Origin: an uncultured Alistipes sp.
GTDB taxonomy: Bacteria; Bacteroidota; Bacteroidia; Bacteroidales; Rikenellaceae
Length of the DNA stretch: 64,000 nucleotides
NCBI GenBank assembly: GCA_900769405.1
Contig: CAAGGL010000030.1
Span: 1-64,000 of the forward strand
Direction of reading: 5' to 3'
The translations under genes were made by a program, and so were the position numbers. This document shows positions 41,775-50,857 of this stretch, one piece after another. Below the pieces are notes generated by a model, which searched no databases, was not told the origin of the DNA, and saw only the letters and a list, made by a program, of their open reading frames with translations. Numbering within the stretch: position 1 is the first letter of the stretch; the number at the start of each line of letters is the position of its first letter.

Positions 41775-43346
41775 ATGAAACGAGCGACACAGATTGAGCA
41801 GATTGCCTCACGCGACAAGGTGTGGGACGTGGTTGTTATTGGTGGCGGCGCTACGGGTTTGGGCGTTGCGGTTGATGCTGCGGCGCGCGGCTTGCAGGTG
41901 GCGTGCCTTGAAAAGAGCGACCTGGCAAAATGCACTTCGAGCCGCTCGACAAAACTTGTGCACGGCGGTGTGCGCTATCTGCAAAAGGGCGATGTGGGGT
42001 TGGTGCTCGAAGCTCTGCGCGAGCGCGGACGTATGAAACGCAATGCGCCGCATCTGGTTAAGGATCAGTCGTTTGTTATTGCTAATTATCGCCATTGGGA
42101 CAACTTTCTCTACTTCTGCGGATTGACTCTCTACGATCTGCTTTCGTTCGGATTCGGGTATGGTCGCTCGCGTTTCATCTCGGCAAAAAAGGTGCGTGAG
42201 TATTTGCCCACGTCGATCGAGCACGGGTTGAAGGGCGGCGTGGTCTATCACGACGGTCAGTTCGACGATTCGCGCTTTGCGATCAATCTGGCGCAAACTT
42301 GCGTGGAGAAGGGTGGTACGGTGGTGAATCATATCACCGTGACCGATCTGTTACATTCGGAGCAGGGGCGTGTGTCGGGTGTTGTGGCGCGCGACAACCT
42401 GACGGGCGAGGAGTACACGCTACGGGCGCGATGTGTGGTGAATGCGGCGGGTTGTTTCGTCGATGAGATTATGAAGATGGACAGCCCTGATCACCGCAAG
42501 ATGGTCACACCGAGTCAGGGTGTGCATCTGGTGCTCGACAAGCGATTCCTCCAAAGCGACTATGCGATTATGGTGCCCAAGACCTCCGACGGGCGTGTGT
42601 TGTTTGCTGTTCCGTGGCACGACAAGGTGGTGGTGGGTACGACCGACATCGTGCGCGAGAGGGCCGAAGAGGAGCCTCTGCCGCTCGACGAGGAGGTCGA
42701 TTTCATTCTCAATACGGCGAAATGTTATATGTCGCCCGCACCGACATACGACGATATTCAGTCGGTCTTTGCGGGTCAGCGACCGCTTGCCGCACCCAAA
42801 AAGGAGGGCAAGAGCACCAAGGAGCTCTCGCGCAGCCACAAGATCATTGTTTCGGATAATGGTCTGCTGACAATCACGGGCGGCAAGTGGACTTCGTACC
42901 GCCTGATGGCGGAGGATACGGTCGATCGCGCCTTCGAGATTATGGGTATGGAGCGCCGCAAGTGCCCGACGCGCAAGATGGCGATTCACGGCTACCGCCC
43001 CAATCCCGACCTGAGCAACCATATGTATGTCTATGGTAGTGACGAAGATGCGATTCGAGGGCTGATTGCCGACACGCCGTCGCTCGGTGAGCCTCTGTCG
43101 CCGAAGTTCGGATATACGGCCGCCGAAGTGGTGTGGGCCGTGCGTGAGGAGATGGCGCAGACGGTCGAAGATGTGCTGGCGCGCCGTGTCCGTATGCTCT
43201 TTGTCGATGCGCGCGAGGCAAAGCGTGTTGCACCCCGCGTGGCGCAACTGATGGCTGCCGAGCTGGGCAAAGATGAGCAGTGGATCGACGATCAGACCCG
43301 CGCATTCGAGAGTCTGGCCGACCGATACATCTTCCAACCGAAATAA
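41775..43346 (+). CDS. glpD: Glycerol-3-phosphate dehydrogenase (GlpD type, FAD)
   Basis: A 523-aa flavoprotein that oxidises glycerol 3-phosphate to dihydroxyacetone phosphate at the inner membrane and passes electrons to quinone. The Rossmann motif VVIGGGATGLGVA lies at ~20-32. The GlpD family stretch SSRSTKLVHGGVRYL follows at ~56-70. The FAD-linked part (FAVPWHDKVVVGTTD) lies at ~277-291, and the all-helical C-terminal domain runs to the end. With the fumarate reductase encoded ~1 kb downstream it would allow glycerol 3-phosphate to be oxidised under anaerobic conditions. It follows the esterase by 7 bases. Confidence 0.93.
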   Translation: MKRATQIEQIASRDKVWDVVVIGGGATGLGVAVDAAARGLQVACLEKSDLAKCTSSRSTKLVHGGVRYLQKGDVGLVLEALRERGRMKRNAPHLVKDQSFVIANYRHWDNFLYFCGLTLYDLLSFGFGYGRSRFISAKKVREYLPTSIEHGLKGGVVYHDGQFDDSRFAINLAQTCVEKGGTVVNHITVTDLLHSEQGRVSGVVARDNLTGEEYTLRARCVVNAAGCFVDEIMKMDSPDHRKMVTPSQGVHLVLDKRFLQSDYAIMVPKTSDGRVLFAVPWHDKVVVGTTDIVRERAEEEPLPLDEEVDFILNTAKCYMSPAPTYDDIQSVFAGQRPLAAPKKEGKSTKELSRSHKIIVSDNGLLTITGGKWTSYRLMAEDTVDRAFEIMGMERRKCPTRKMAIHGYRPNPDLSNHMYVYGSDEDAIRGLIADTPSLGEPLSPKFGYTAAEVVWAVREEMAQTVEDVLARRVRMLFVDAREAKRVAPRVAQLMAAELGKDEQWIDDQTRAFESLADRYIFQPK

Positions 43347-43392
43347 ATCGTTGATCTAAATAGCTCGCCCTGCCGAGCGACCGCCGAGCGCC

Positions 43393-44010
43393 TTACTTCA
43401 AGGCGTTCATCTCGCGTTGCAGTATCTCCAAGAAACGAGCCGCCTGCCCGCCGTCCATCTGCACGTGGTGGAATTGGAACGATATGGGTAGCGTGGTCTT
43501 GAACCAACCCTTGCGGTAGCGACCCCACATCACCATCGGGTTGAGGAATTTGTCCGTATATTGATTTACGATGCTGTCGAGCTCGGTTGCCACCATTGCC
43601 GAGGTGCCGATGATCATTGCGTCGTCCAAGAACTCGCTCTTGCAGTTCTCGGCCACCGAGCGCGTCAGCGCGGTATAGTCGCGATTGAACTGCTCGAAAT
43701 CCTCCGTGAGCGCGATGTCGCAAGAGTTGATGCCGCCCTTGCGATTGTTCACGATGACGTTTATGGCAAGACGGTCGTACTGCACCATCTTCTCCTTCAC
43801 GGGCAACGTGTAGAACTCCTCGACCTGCGTTGCTGCTCGACCGATGCACCAACAGAGGAGCATATTCAACTTCACGCTCTTTCGTTTGCTGATTCGGCGT
43901 AAGCGGGTGATGTCGAAACTCTTGGTGAGCGTCACCATCGGCATCGGCGACGTCATCCACAGCTCAAAAGCGGCTGCACGCGAGGTCTGTTTGGGGTCGA
44001 GCTCTTTCAT
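43393..44010 (-). CDS. Chloramphenicol acetyltransferase-like acyltransferase
   Basis: A 205-aa cytosolic protein of the CatA fold (start MKELDPKQTS at 44010). Near the C-terminus is the catalytic HHxxxDG motif (His181-His182 through Gly187, in FQFHHVQMDGGQAARFLE). The N-terminal half has the FELWMTSPMPMVTLTKSFDITRLRRI stretch in which the family has its substrate-binding strands. It is a divergent chromosomal member, shorter than plasmid CAT (about 215-220), and I cannot tell whether it acetylates chloramphenicol. It is convergent with glpD. Confidence 0.75.
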   Translation of the reverse strand: MKELDPKQTSRAAAFELWMTSPMPMVTLTKSFDITRLRRISKRKSVKLNMLLCWCIGRAATQVEEFYTLPVKEKMVQYDRLAINVIVNNRKGGINSCDIALTEDFEQFNRDYTALTRSVAENCKSEFLDDAMIIGTSAMVATELDSIVNQYTDKFLNPMVMWGRYRKGWFKTTLPISFQFHHVQMDGGQAARFLEILQREMNALK

Positions 44011-44071
44011 TGTTGGATCGGAGTTTTGTGAATTATTGGAGTAGGTATGCTTTTGATGTTTGTACCCCACA

Positions 44072-44101
44072 AAAACAAAAGGCGCTGATAATCAGCGCCT
44101 T
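44072..44101 (-). terminator. Terminator after tRNA-Glu
   Basis: AAGGCGCTGA (44079-44088) pairs with TCAGCGCCTT (44092-44101); T-rich tail on the minus strand. Confidence 0.8.
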
Positions 44102-44106
44102 CTTGG

Positions 44107-44178
44107 TAGTGGATAGGGGATTCGAACCCCTATGTCGTGCGTGAGAGGCACGTATCCTAGCCCTTAGATGAATCCACC
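44107..44178 (-). tRNA. tRNA-Glu (CTC anticodon)
   Basis: A 72-nt tRNA on the minus strand with anticodon loop CTCTCAC, a GTTCGAATC T loop and acceptor GGTGGAT/ATCCACT. No CCA is encoded. The first acceptor pair is G-T. Confidence 0.95.
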
Positions 44179-44195
44179 ATTTGGTTTTCGTGGTG

Positions 44196-44227
44196 CAAAT
44201 GTAAGGCCAATTTTTGTAACCACCAAA
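44196..44227 (-). promoter_or_regulatory. Promoter of tRNA-Glu
   Basis: Minus strand: TTTG (44224-44227), spacer of 20, TACATTTG (44196-44203), 17 bases before the tRNA 5' end. Confidence 0.8.
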
Positions 44228-44346
44228 TTTTTGAGCAAAATTTTCACATTTTTTCTGCATTTTTTTGATTTTTGCCCGAAAACGGATCGAAAAGCGCCCC
44301 GAAACTGCCCTGAAAACACTCCGCAACCGTACTGCAACCGCCCCGA

Positions 44347-44386
44347 AAAAAAGAACTCCCGACCACCGTTTCGGGTAGTCGGGAGT
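44347..44386 (-). terminator. Terminator of the fumarate reductase operon
   Basis: ACTCCCGAC (44355-44363) pairs with GTCGGGAGT (44378-44386); seven T follow on the minus strand. Confidence 0.85.
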
Positions 44387-44439
44387 ATCTGTTCAAGTGC
44401 TCGAATGCCACGCGGCAAACGGCACTTGTGATCTTTCGC

Positions 44440-45183
44440 TTAGTCCTTCAACTTAGCTGCGAGGAACTCGCGGTTGAGGCGAGCGATATGGGTGATCGAG
44501 ATCGACTTGGGGCACTCAGCCTGGCAAGCACCGGTGTTGGTACAGTTACCGAAGCCCAGCTCGTCCATCTTTGCAACCATAGCCTTAGCGCGACGTGCGC
44601 CCTCTACGCGACCCTGGGGCAGCTTAGCCAGCGACGATACGCGAGCTGCAACGAACAGCATAGCCGAACCGTTCTTACAAGTTGCTGCGCAAGCACCGCA
44701 ACCAACGCAAGCTGCTGCGTCCATCGACTCCTCAGCGTCAGCGTTCGAGATAGGAATGCAGTTAGCATCAACAACGCTACCCGTGCGAACCGAGATGAAA
44801 CCACCTGCTTGCAGAATCTTATCGTATGCGCTACGATCTACAACGAGGTCCTTGATTACGGGGAACGCAGCCGAACGCCACGGCTCGATGGTGATAGTCT
44901 CGCCATCCTTGAACTTACGCATATAGAGCTGGCAGGTAGTTACTGCGGTCTCGGGGCCGTGTGCGTGGCCGTTGATGTGCATCGAGCACATACCGCAGAT
45001 ACCCTCGCGGCAGTCGTGGTCAAATGCCACGGGCTCCTCGCCTTTGTGTACCAGGTCGTTGTTGAGAATATCCATCATTTCGAGGAACGAAGTGTCCGAT
45101 GCGATATTCTTCACTTCATAGGTCTTGAATTCGCCCTTGCTTTTAGCGTCCTTCTGACGCCATATCTTTAACTTGAAATTCAT
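44440..45183 (-). CDS. frdB: Fumarate reductase/succinate dehydrogenase iron-sulfur subunit
   Basis: A 247-aa iron-sulfur subunit carrying electrons between the flavin and the membrane quinone. The [2Fe-2S] ferredoxin domain has Cys58, Cys63, Cys66 and Cys84. The C-terminal domain holds the [4Fe-4S] and [3Fe-4S] sites in CVGCGACAATCKNG (~150-163) and CTNTGACQAECPKS (~210-223). It is the last gene of the frdCAB operon, 39 bases after the flavoprotein gene. Its codons favour GCT, GGT and AAC more than neighbours, as expected of a highly expressed enzyme. In this phylum the complex works mainly as fumarate reductase in anaerobic respiration. Confidence 0.95.
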   Translation of the reverse strand: MNFKLKIWRQKDAKSKGEFKTYEVKNIASDTSFLEMMDILNNDLVHKGEEPVAFDHDCREGICGMCSMHINGHAHGPETAVTTCQLYMRKFKDGETITIEPWRSAAFPVIKDLVVDRSAYDKILQAGGFISVRTGSVVDANCIPISNADAEESMDAAACVGCGACAATCKNGSAMLFVAARVSSLAKLPQGRVEGARRAKAMVAKMDELGFGNCTNTGACQAECPKSISITHIARLNREFLAAKLKD

Positions 45184-45222
45184 AGTCTTGCTTTGTATTA
45201 AAGTATTGTACGTCAGTGAGAA

Positions 45223-47169
45223 TTAGTTCTTATAGTTACGCTGTGCACGGTGGGTGAACTCGTAATCCAGAGCCTCCTTCGTAACCTCGGGATCTACGTC
45301 CATACCCTTGTACTCCCAAACTGCTGCGTAAGCAAACTTGTCGTCGTGACGAAGTGCCTCGCCCTCCTCGGTCTGGTGCTCCGAACGGAAGTGACCACCG
45401 CACGACTCCTCGCGCAACAATGCGTCGTGAGCCATCAGCTCGCCGAGTTCCAAGAAGTCAGCCAGACGCAATGCCTTCTCCAACTCAACGTTGAACGAGT
45501 CAGCCGTACCTACAAGTTTCAGATCCGACCAGAACTCCTTGCGCAGAGCCTTGATCTCAACGATTGCCTTCTCCAACGACTCCTTAGTACGAGCCATACC
45601 CACGTTGTCCCACATAATCAGACCCAAACGCTTGTGGATATCGTCAACCGACTGGTTACCCTTGATAGCGAACAGCTTCTCGATCTTCTCCTGAACGCCC
45701 TTCTCAGCCTCGTCGAATGCCTTGGTTGTGGTGTCAACCTTCGGAGCCTGAATCTTAGCCGACAGGTAGTCGCCAATGGTATAGGGCAGTACGAAGTAAC
45801 CGTCAGCCAGACCCTGCATCAGAGCCGAAGCACCCAGACGGTTAGCACCGTGATCCGAGAAGTTAGCCTCACCGATTGCATACAGACCGGGGATAGTAGT
45901 CATCAGGTTGTAGTCAACCCAGATACCACCCATAGTGTAGTGAACTGCGGGGAAGATCTGCATAGGCTGCTCGTAGGGGCTTACGTCGGTAATCTCCTTG
46001 TACATATCGAACAGGTTACCGTAGCGAGCCTTGATAACATCCTTACCCAGACGCTCGATAGCGGTCTTGAAATCGAGGAATACAGCCAAACCGGTCTCGT
46101 TCACGCCGTAGCCGGCATCGCAACGCTCCTTAGCAGCACGCGATGCAACGTCACGCGGTACGAGGTTACCGAATGCGGGGTAGCGACGCTCCAAGTAGTA
46201 GTCGCGATCCTCCTCGGCGATGTCCGAAGGCTGGATGGTACCCTTGCGCAGCTTCTCAACGTCCTCCATCTTCTTGGGAACCCAGATACGACCGTCGTTA
46301 CGCAACGACTCCGACATCAGAGTCAGCTTCGACTGCTGAGTACCGTGGATAGGAATACAAGTGGGGTGAATCTGAGTGAAGCAGGGGTTAGCAAAACCTG
46401 CACCCTTGCGATAGCACTGGAATGCAGCCGAGCCGTTCGATGCCATAGCGTTGGTCGAGAGGAAGAATACGTTACCGTAACCACCACTTGCGATTACAAC
46501 TGCGTGTGCACCAAAGCGCTCCAACTTACCGGTTACAAGGTTACGAGCGATGATACCGCAAGCCTCGCCGTTCTCAACAACTACGTCGAGCATCTCGTGG
46601 CGGGGGTAGCACTTAACCGAACCGTTAGCGATCTCCTTGTTCAGTGCAGCGTAAGCACCGAGCAACAGCTGCTGACCGGTCTGACCACGAGCATAGAAGG
46701 TACGCGATACCTGAGCACCACCGAACGAACGGTTAGCCAACAGACCGCCGTACTCGCGAGCGAAAGGTACACCCTGAGCTACGCACTGGTCGATAATTGC
46801 GTTCGACACCTCAGCCAGACGGTAAACGTTAGCCTCGCGTGCGCGGTAGTCACCACCCTTGATGGTGTCGTAGAACAGACGATAAACCGAGTCGTTATCG
46901 TTCTGGTAGTTCTTAGCAGCGTTGATACCACCCTGAGCTGCAATCGAGTGAGCGCGGCGGGGCGAGTCCTGGATGCAGAATACCTTCACGTTGTAACCCA
47001 TCTCACCGAGCGAAGCAGCAGCAGATGCGCCACCCAGACCGGTACCTACAACGATAATGTCGAGCTTACGTTTGTTTGCGGGGCTTACCACCTTGATAGC
47101 AGCCTTATGATTGCTCCACTTTTCAGCCAACGGGCCTGCGGGAATCTTAGAATCTAATTTGAAAGCCAT
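45223..47169 (-). CDS. frdA: Fumarate reductase/succinate dehydrogenase flavoprotein subunit
   Basis: A 648-aa flavoprotein catalysing fumarate/succinate interconversion. The FAD Rossmann motif IVVGTGLGGASAAASLGEMG begins at ~39, the covalent-FAD HSIAAQGGINAAKNYQ follows at ~75-90, and the active-site HPTCIP lies at ~293-298. GEANFSDHGANRLGASAL marks the second FAD stretch. The length and the HPTCIP segment are typical of the Bacteroidota/epsilonproteobacterial three-subunit enzyme. It lies between the cytochrome b and the iron-sulfur genes. Confidence 0.96.
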   Translation of the reverse strand: MAFKLDSKIPAGPLAEKWSNHKAAIKVVSPANKRKLDIIVVGTGLGGASAAASLGEMGYNVKVFCIQDSPRRAHSIAAQGGINAAKNYQNDNDSVYRLFYDTIKGGDYRAREANVYRLAEVSNAIIDQCVAQGVPFAREYGGLLANRSFGGAQVSRTFYARGQTGQQLLLGAYAALNKEIANGSVKCYPRHEMLDVVVENGEACGIIARNLVTGKLERFGAHAVVIASGGYGNVFFLSTNAMASNGSAAFQCYRKGAGFANPCFTQIHPTCIPIHGTQQSKLTLMSESLRNDGRIWVPKKMEDVEKLRKGTIQPSDIAEEDRDYYLERRYPAFGNLVPRDVASRAAKERCDAGYGVNETGLAVFLDFKTAIERLGKDVIKARYGNLFDMYKEITDVSPYEQPMQIFPAVHYTMGGIWVDYNLMTTIPGLYAIGEANFSDHGANRLGASALMQGLADGYFVLPYTIGDYLSAKIQAPKVDTTTKAFDEAEKGVQEKIEKLFAIKGNQSVDDIHKRLGLIMWDNVGMARTKESLEKAIVEIKALRKEFWSDLKLVGTADSFNVELEKALRLADFLELGELMAHDALLREESCGGHFRSEHQTEEGEALRHDDKFAYAAVWEYKGMDVDPEVTKEALDYEFTHRAQRNYKN

Positions 47170-47214
47170 ATTTGTAATGTTTCTTTTTTATTATTCGACT
47201 TTGTGATTTGAAGA

Positions 47215-47913
47215 TTAGCAGCAGCCGAGGCTCTTAACGAAGAACACTACTGCTACCAATGCGAAACCGCCGCAGATCAAAGTAGCTACGATGGTCGAGA
47301 GGCACTTCAAGCGGGGATACCAAGTGTCGTTAGCCCAACCTACGGTCTGGATCATCGACCAAACACCGTGCGAGAGGTGGAACCACAGAGCAGCCAACCA
47401 TACGATGTAGATCAGTACGTTGTACCACTTCGAGAAGATGAAGGCGATCAGGTATGCGCCGTTGGTAGGCTCGATAGCTACGCCATCAACCATCACCGAG
47501 TGCTCACCCATCAGCTCAACGAGCATCATCTTCGACCAGAAGTGTACCAAGTGAATCAACAGACCACCGATTACGATTACGCCCAGAACGAGCATATTCT
47601 TCGATGCCCACGAAACGCCCTTTTCGGTTACGGTTACAGCGTAGCGCTGCTGGCCGCGAGCCTTACGGTTCTGGATAGTCAGCAACAGAGCGTAAGCGAA
47701 GTGTACGAATACACCAGCTGCCAATACGCCGGTTGCAGCTACGGCATACCAGTTCGCACCGAGGAACGCGCAGATTGCGTTGTAAGCCTCAGCCGAGAAG
47801 AGTGCCGCGATGTTCATTGACATGTGGAAGAGCAGGAAGAGTACCAGAAAACAACCCGAAATACTCATCACCAGCTTCTTGCCGATTGACGAATTGCAGA
47901 GAAAATTACTCAT
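47215..47913 (-). CDS. frdC: Succinate dehydrogenase/fumarate reductase cytochrome b subunit
   Basis: A 232-aa inner-membrane subunit with five helices, the single-anchor form seen in Bacillus and Wolinella. Candidate haem b ligand His residues occur in helix 1 (LFLLFHMSMNIAALF), helix 2 (AGVFVHFAYAL), helix 3 (GLLIHLVHFWSKM) and helix 4 (LWFHLSHGVW), which would carry two haems. It is the first gene of the operon and lies 45 bases before frdA. A -7 box is 98 bases upstream. Confidence 0.93.
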   Translation of the reverse strand: MSNFLCNSSIGKKLVMSISGCFLVLFLLFHMSMNIAALFSAEAYNAICAFLGANWYAVAATGVLAAGVFVHFAYALLLTIQNRKARGQQRYAVTVTEKGVSWASKNMLVLGVIVIGGLLIHLVHFWSKMMLVELMGEHSVMVDGVAIEPTNGAYLIAFIFSKWYNVLIYIVWLAALWFHLSHGVWSMIQTVGWANDTWYPRLKCLSTIVATLICGGFALVAVVFFVKSLGCC

Positions 47914-48010
47914 AGATTAAAAAAACTTTTATATTTGTGAATTAATTTTTGGTTCGATCTACTGTTTGCACCGTTGGTCGTTACTGCCAATATAGTTATA
48001 TTTCAAAGTA

Positions 48011-48018
48011 CAAATATA
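48011..48018 (-). promoter_or_regulatory. -7 promoter box of the frdCAB operon
   Basis: TATATTTG on the minus strand, 98 bases before the frdC start. A near -33 match (GTTG) lies about 20 bases upstream. Confidence 0.6.
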
Positions 48019-48065
48019 AGAATTGTTTGTCGAATAACAACCTTTTCGGGCTTTAATTTTACGTT

Positions 48066-48614
48066 ATGGAGAGGACTTTTCTCACAAAATCGGAGTTACG
48101 TCGCGCGATTCGTGCCGATATTCGTTCACTTTCGGTCGAAGAGCGCATCGAAGCGGCGCGATTGATCGCTGCCGAGATTGAGTGCGACCCCCGTTTTCAG
48201 GCGGCAAAAACCGTCGCGGCCTTTATGCCTTTGGGCGATGAACCGCCCCTGCGCGAGGCTGTCGAGCGTTGGGCACAGACCAAACGTGTGGTGGTGCCGA
48301 AGATCGAGGGAGATGAGATGCATTTCTACGATTTTCGTGCCGAGCGAATGGCCTCGGGAGCCTTCGGAATTGACGAGCCGCAGGGGGTTGCGATGTGCCC
48401 GCCCGAGCAGATCGAGGTGATGATCGTACCAGCCGTTGGATTGACTCGCCGAGGGGCACGAATGGGTCGCGGTCGAGGCTACTACGACCGCTATTTAGGC
48501 ACGACAAATGCCGCCTCGATATATAAAATAGGTACGGGTTTTGCTTGTCAGCTGGTCGCGGAGCTCCCGACCGAGCCGCACGACGTGGTAATGGATCGCG
48601 TGGTGGCGCACTAA
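48066..48614 (+). CDS. 5-formyltetrahydrofolate cyclo-ligase
   Basis: A 182-aa cytosolic enzyme that uses ATP to turn 5-formyltetrahydrofolate into 5,10-methenyltetrahydrofolate. Typical family features are the basic N-terminal helix (KSELRRAIRADIRSL), AAFMPLGDEPPLREAV (~51-66), VVVPKIEGDEMHFYDF (~74-89) and the ATP-site MGRGRGYYDRYL (~137-148). Its stop codon (48612-48614) overlaps the ispF stop codon on the other strand. Confidence 0.93.
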   Translation: MERTFLTKSELRRAIRADIRSLSVEERIEAARLIAAEIECDPRFQAAKTVAAFMPLGDEPPLREAVERWAQTKRVVVPKIEGDEMHFYDFRAERMASGAFGIDEPQGVAMCPPEQIEVMIVPAVGLTRRGARMGRGRGYYDRYLGTTNAASIYKIGTGFACQLVAELPTEPHDVVMDRVVAH

Positions 48615-49093
48615 GGACGGTAGATCAGCGCCACAGCCTCGGCTGCAACACCCTCCTCACGACCCGTGAACCCGAGCTTCTCGGTGGTGGTTGCCTTGAC
48701 CGAAACCTGATCCAGCTCGACCTCCATTGCGGCAGCCATCTCGGCGCGCATTTGGTCGATGAAGGGGCGCACTTTGGGGCGCTGCAAGATGATGGTGCAA
48801 TCGACATTGCCGACCTCCCAGCCCTTCTCGCGGAGCAGAGCGACGGTGTGGCGCAGCAGAATACGCGAGTCGATACCCTTGAACTCGCCCGAGGTGTCGG
48901 GGAAGTGCAGACCGATGTCGCCCAGCGCAGCGGCACCGAGCAGCGCATCGCACAGCGCGTGAATCACCGCGTCGCCATCGGAGTGGGCAACACAACCTTT
49001 CGAGTGGGGGATAGCTACGCCACCGAGTGTGAGGGTGAGTCCTTCGGCTAATTGGTGGACGTCGTAGCCGTGACCGATACGTATGTTTTTCAT
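48611..49093 (-). CDS. ispF: 2-C-methyl-D-erythritol 2,4-cyclodiphosphate synthase
   Basis: A 160-aa enzyme of the MEP isoprenoid pathway that cyclises CDP-methylerythritol phosphate, working as a trimer with metal ions. Metal ligands are in GYDVHQ (Asp11, His13) and later His residues in CVAHSDGDAVIHAL (~34-47). DIGLHFPDT and VSVKATTTEKLGFTGREEG are the substrate-loop and trimer-edge motifs. Its 3' end overlaps the previous gene by 4 bases on the opposite strand. Confidence 0.96.
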   Translation of the reverse strand: MKNIRIGHGYDVHQLAEGLTLTLGGVAIPHSKGCVAHSDGDAVIHALCDALLGAAALGDIGLHFPDTSGEFKGIDSRILLRHTVALLREKGWEVGNVDCTIILQRPKVRPFIDQMRAEMAAAMEVELDQVSVKATTTEKLGFTGREEGVAAEAVALIYRP

Positions 49094-49127
49094 CTTGTTA
49101 CGAAGTGCAAAAAAGAGTTTATGGCTA

Positions 49128-49135
49128 CAAAGATA
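49128..49135 (-). promoter_or_regulatory. -7 promoter box of ispF
   Basis: TATCTTTG on the minus strand, 34 bases before the start. Confidence 0.5.
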
Positions 49136-49178
49136 AACTTTTTTCGCGGCTCGCGTCGCGCGGTAACGAAAAAAAGCA

Positions 49179-49186
49179 TAACTTTG
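49179..49186 (+). promoter_or_regulatory. -7 promoter box of pepD
   Basis: TAACTTTG, 28 bases before the start codon; no -33 match. Confidence 0.5.
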
Positions 49187-49214
49187 TCAAAAATCACAAA
49201 ATATTTATATAGTT

Positions 49215-50669
49215 ATGTCACAGATTTCTGAACTCTCTCCCGCGATTGTTTGGGAGCAGTTTGATGCAATTACGAAGGTTCCCCGCCCCTCGAAGAAGGA
49301 GGCCAAGATCATAGAGTGGCTCGTGGCTTTTGCCGAGAAGCACGGTATTGAGTATAAGCGCGATGCCATTGGTAATGTGGTGATGCGCAAGCCCGCTACG
49401 GCAGGCTACGAGAACCGCCCGACCGTGGCGTTGCAGGCACATATGGATATGGTCTGCGAGAAGAATTCGGACGTGGAGTTCGACTTCGAGAACGACCCCA
49501 TTCAGGCATATGTCGATGATGAGGGTTGGGTGCGTGCTCGCGGTACGACGCTGGGTGCCGACTGCGGTATCGGTATGGCGGCTGCGCTGGCAGTGATGAT
49601 CGACACCACGATCGAGCACGGTCCCGTCGAGGCTCTCTTTACTGTTGATGAGGAGACGGGTCTTACGGGTGCTTTCGAGCTGGGCGAGGGTATGCTCTCG
49701 GCGCAGTATCTGGTCAATCTCGACTCGGAGGACGAGGGCGAGATCTTCATCGGTTGTGCGGGCGGTATCGACACCATCGCTACGTTCCGCTACACGCCGA
49801 AGGTGGCACCGAAGGATTATGTATATTATCGTATGGACGTGTCGGATTTGAAGGGTGGTCACTCGGGTGACAACATCAACGACGGTCTGGCTAACTCGAA
49901 TAAGATCGTAGCGCGTATGTTGTGGATCGCCGAGCAGCGTTTCGACGTGCGCCTGAGCTACTTCTGCGGCGGTAACCTGCGCAACGCAATCCCGCGCGAG
50001 GCTTATGCAATCTTCGGTATGCCCGAGCAGGACGCAAAGCAGTTTGAGATTGAGTTTGAGCAGTTTGCAAAGGACGTTCGTGCCGAGTACCAGTTCACCG
50101 AGCCTAACCTCTCGATCACGCTGAGCCGTTCGGCTGCCGATATGGTCATCGACGAGAAGACACAGCACGCGCTGATCTACTCGCTCGTGGGTGTGCCCAA
50201 CGGCGTGCTGGCAATGAGCTACGCAATGCCCGGTCTGGTTGAGACCTCGACCAATTTGGCATCGGTTAAGTTTGCCGATGACGACCGCATCGTGGTTACT
50301 TCGTCGCAGCGTTCGTCGCTCGAAAGCGGTAAGTACTACGCAATGTCAACCGTCGATTCGGTCTTCACGCTGGCAGGTGCCGAGGTGGAGCATAGCGACG
50401 GCTATCCCGGTTGGGCACCCAACCCGCAGTCGATGTTGCTCGACGTAACCCGCAGCAGCTACGCGAAACTCTTCGGCAAGGAGCCTAAGGTGCGCGCCAT
50501 CCACGCTGGTTTGGAGTGCGGTCTGTTCCTCGAAAAGTATCCCGCTTTGGAGATGGTTTCGTTCGGTCCGACCCTGCGCGGTGTTCACTCGCCCGACGAG
50601 CGTTTGGAGATTGCTACTGTCGATAAATTCTGGCAGTTGCTGCTCGACGTGCTGCGCGAAATTCGATAG
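49215..50669 (+). CDS. pepD: Aminoacyl-histidine dipeptidase (cytosolic, M20C)
   Basis: A 484-aa zinc dipeptidase that splits X-His and other dipeptides in the cytosol. M20 residues are visible: metal His and Asp in LQAHMDMVCE (~74-83), GTTLGADCGIGMA with the bridging Asp (~110-122), the catalytic Glu pair in DEETGLTGA (~145-153), and Asp in LDSEDEGE (~171-178). The lid domain begins at ~205 and holds LKGGHSGDNIN. The final metal His is in LRGVHSPDERLEI near the C-terminus. It is expected to process peptides that enter the cell. Confidence 0.95.
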   Translation: MSQISELSPAIVWEQFDAITKVPRPSKKEAKIIEWLVAFAEKHGIEYKRDAIGNVVMRKPATAGYENRPTVALQAHMDMVCEKNSDVEFDFENDPIQAYVDDEGWVRARGTTLGADCGIGMAAALAVMIDTTIEHGPVEALFTVDEETGLTGAFELGEGMLSAQYLVNLDSEDEGEIFIGCAGGIDTIATFRYTPKVAPKDYVYYRMDVSDLKGGHSGDNINDGLANSNKIVARMLWIAEQRFDVRLSYFCGGNLRNAIPREAYAIFGMPEQDAKQFEIEFEQFAKDVRAEYQFTEPNLSITLSRSAADMVIDEKTQHALIYSLVGVPNGVLAMSYAMPGLVETSTNLASVKFADDDRIVVTSSQRSSLESGKYYAMSTVDSVFTLAGAEVEHSDGYPGWAPNPQSMLLDVTRSSYAKLFGKEPKVRAIHAGLECGLFLEKYPALEMVSFGPTLRGVHSPDERLEIATVDKFWQLLLDVLREIR

Positions 50670-50794
50670 CAGACTGCAACCGCGCGGCAGAAAAGCGCGC
50701 GAAAGTGTAGCAAATTTGCCCGAAATAGTGTAACTTTGTTACAAAATCACCGAAAAACTTTGTCGGGGGTGTAGGTATTCCAAACAAAGTTTTG

Positions 50795-50802
50795 TAAATT
50801 TG
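50795..50802 (+). promoter_or_regulatory. -7 promoter box of mdh
   Basis: TAAATTTG, 55 bases before the start. A second candidate, TAACTTTG, is at 50731-50738. Confidence 0.5.
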
Positions 50803-50857
50803 CGCAGCAAATAGTGCTGAAACAATTGACTTACAAACAATAAAACAGAGTAAAATT

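Noticed and set aside
43361..43391. GCTCG/CGAGC hairpin as terminator after glpD
   Set aside because: Short stem and no T tract on either side.
45250..47157. A 635-codon open frame on the plus strand opposite frdA
   Set aside because: It mirrors frdA, and its Leu/Val/Thr-rich sequence has no motif. FrdA is certain on the minus strand.
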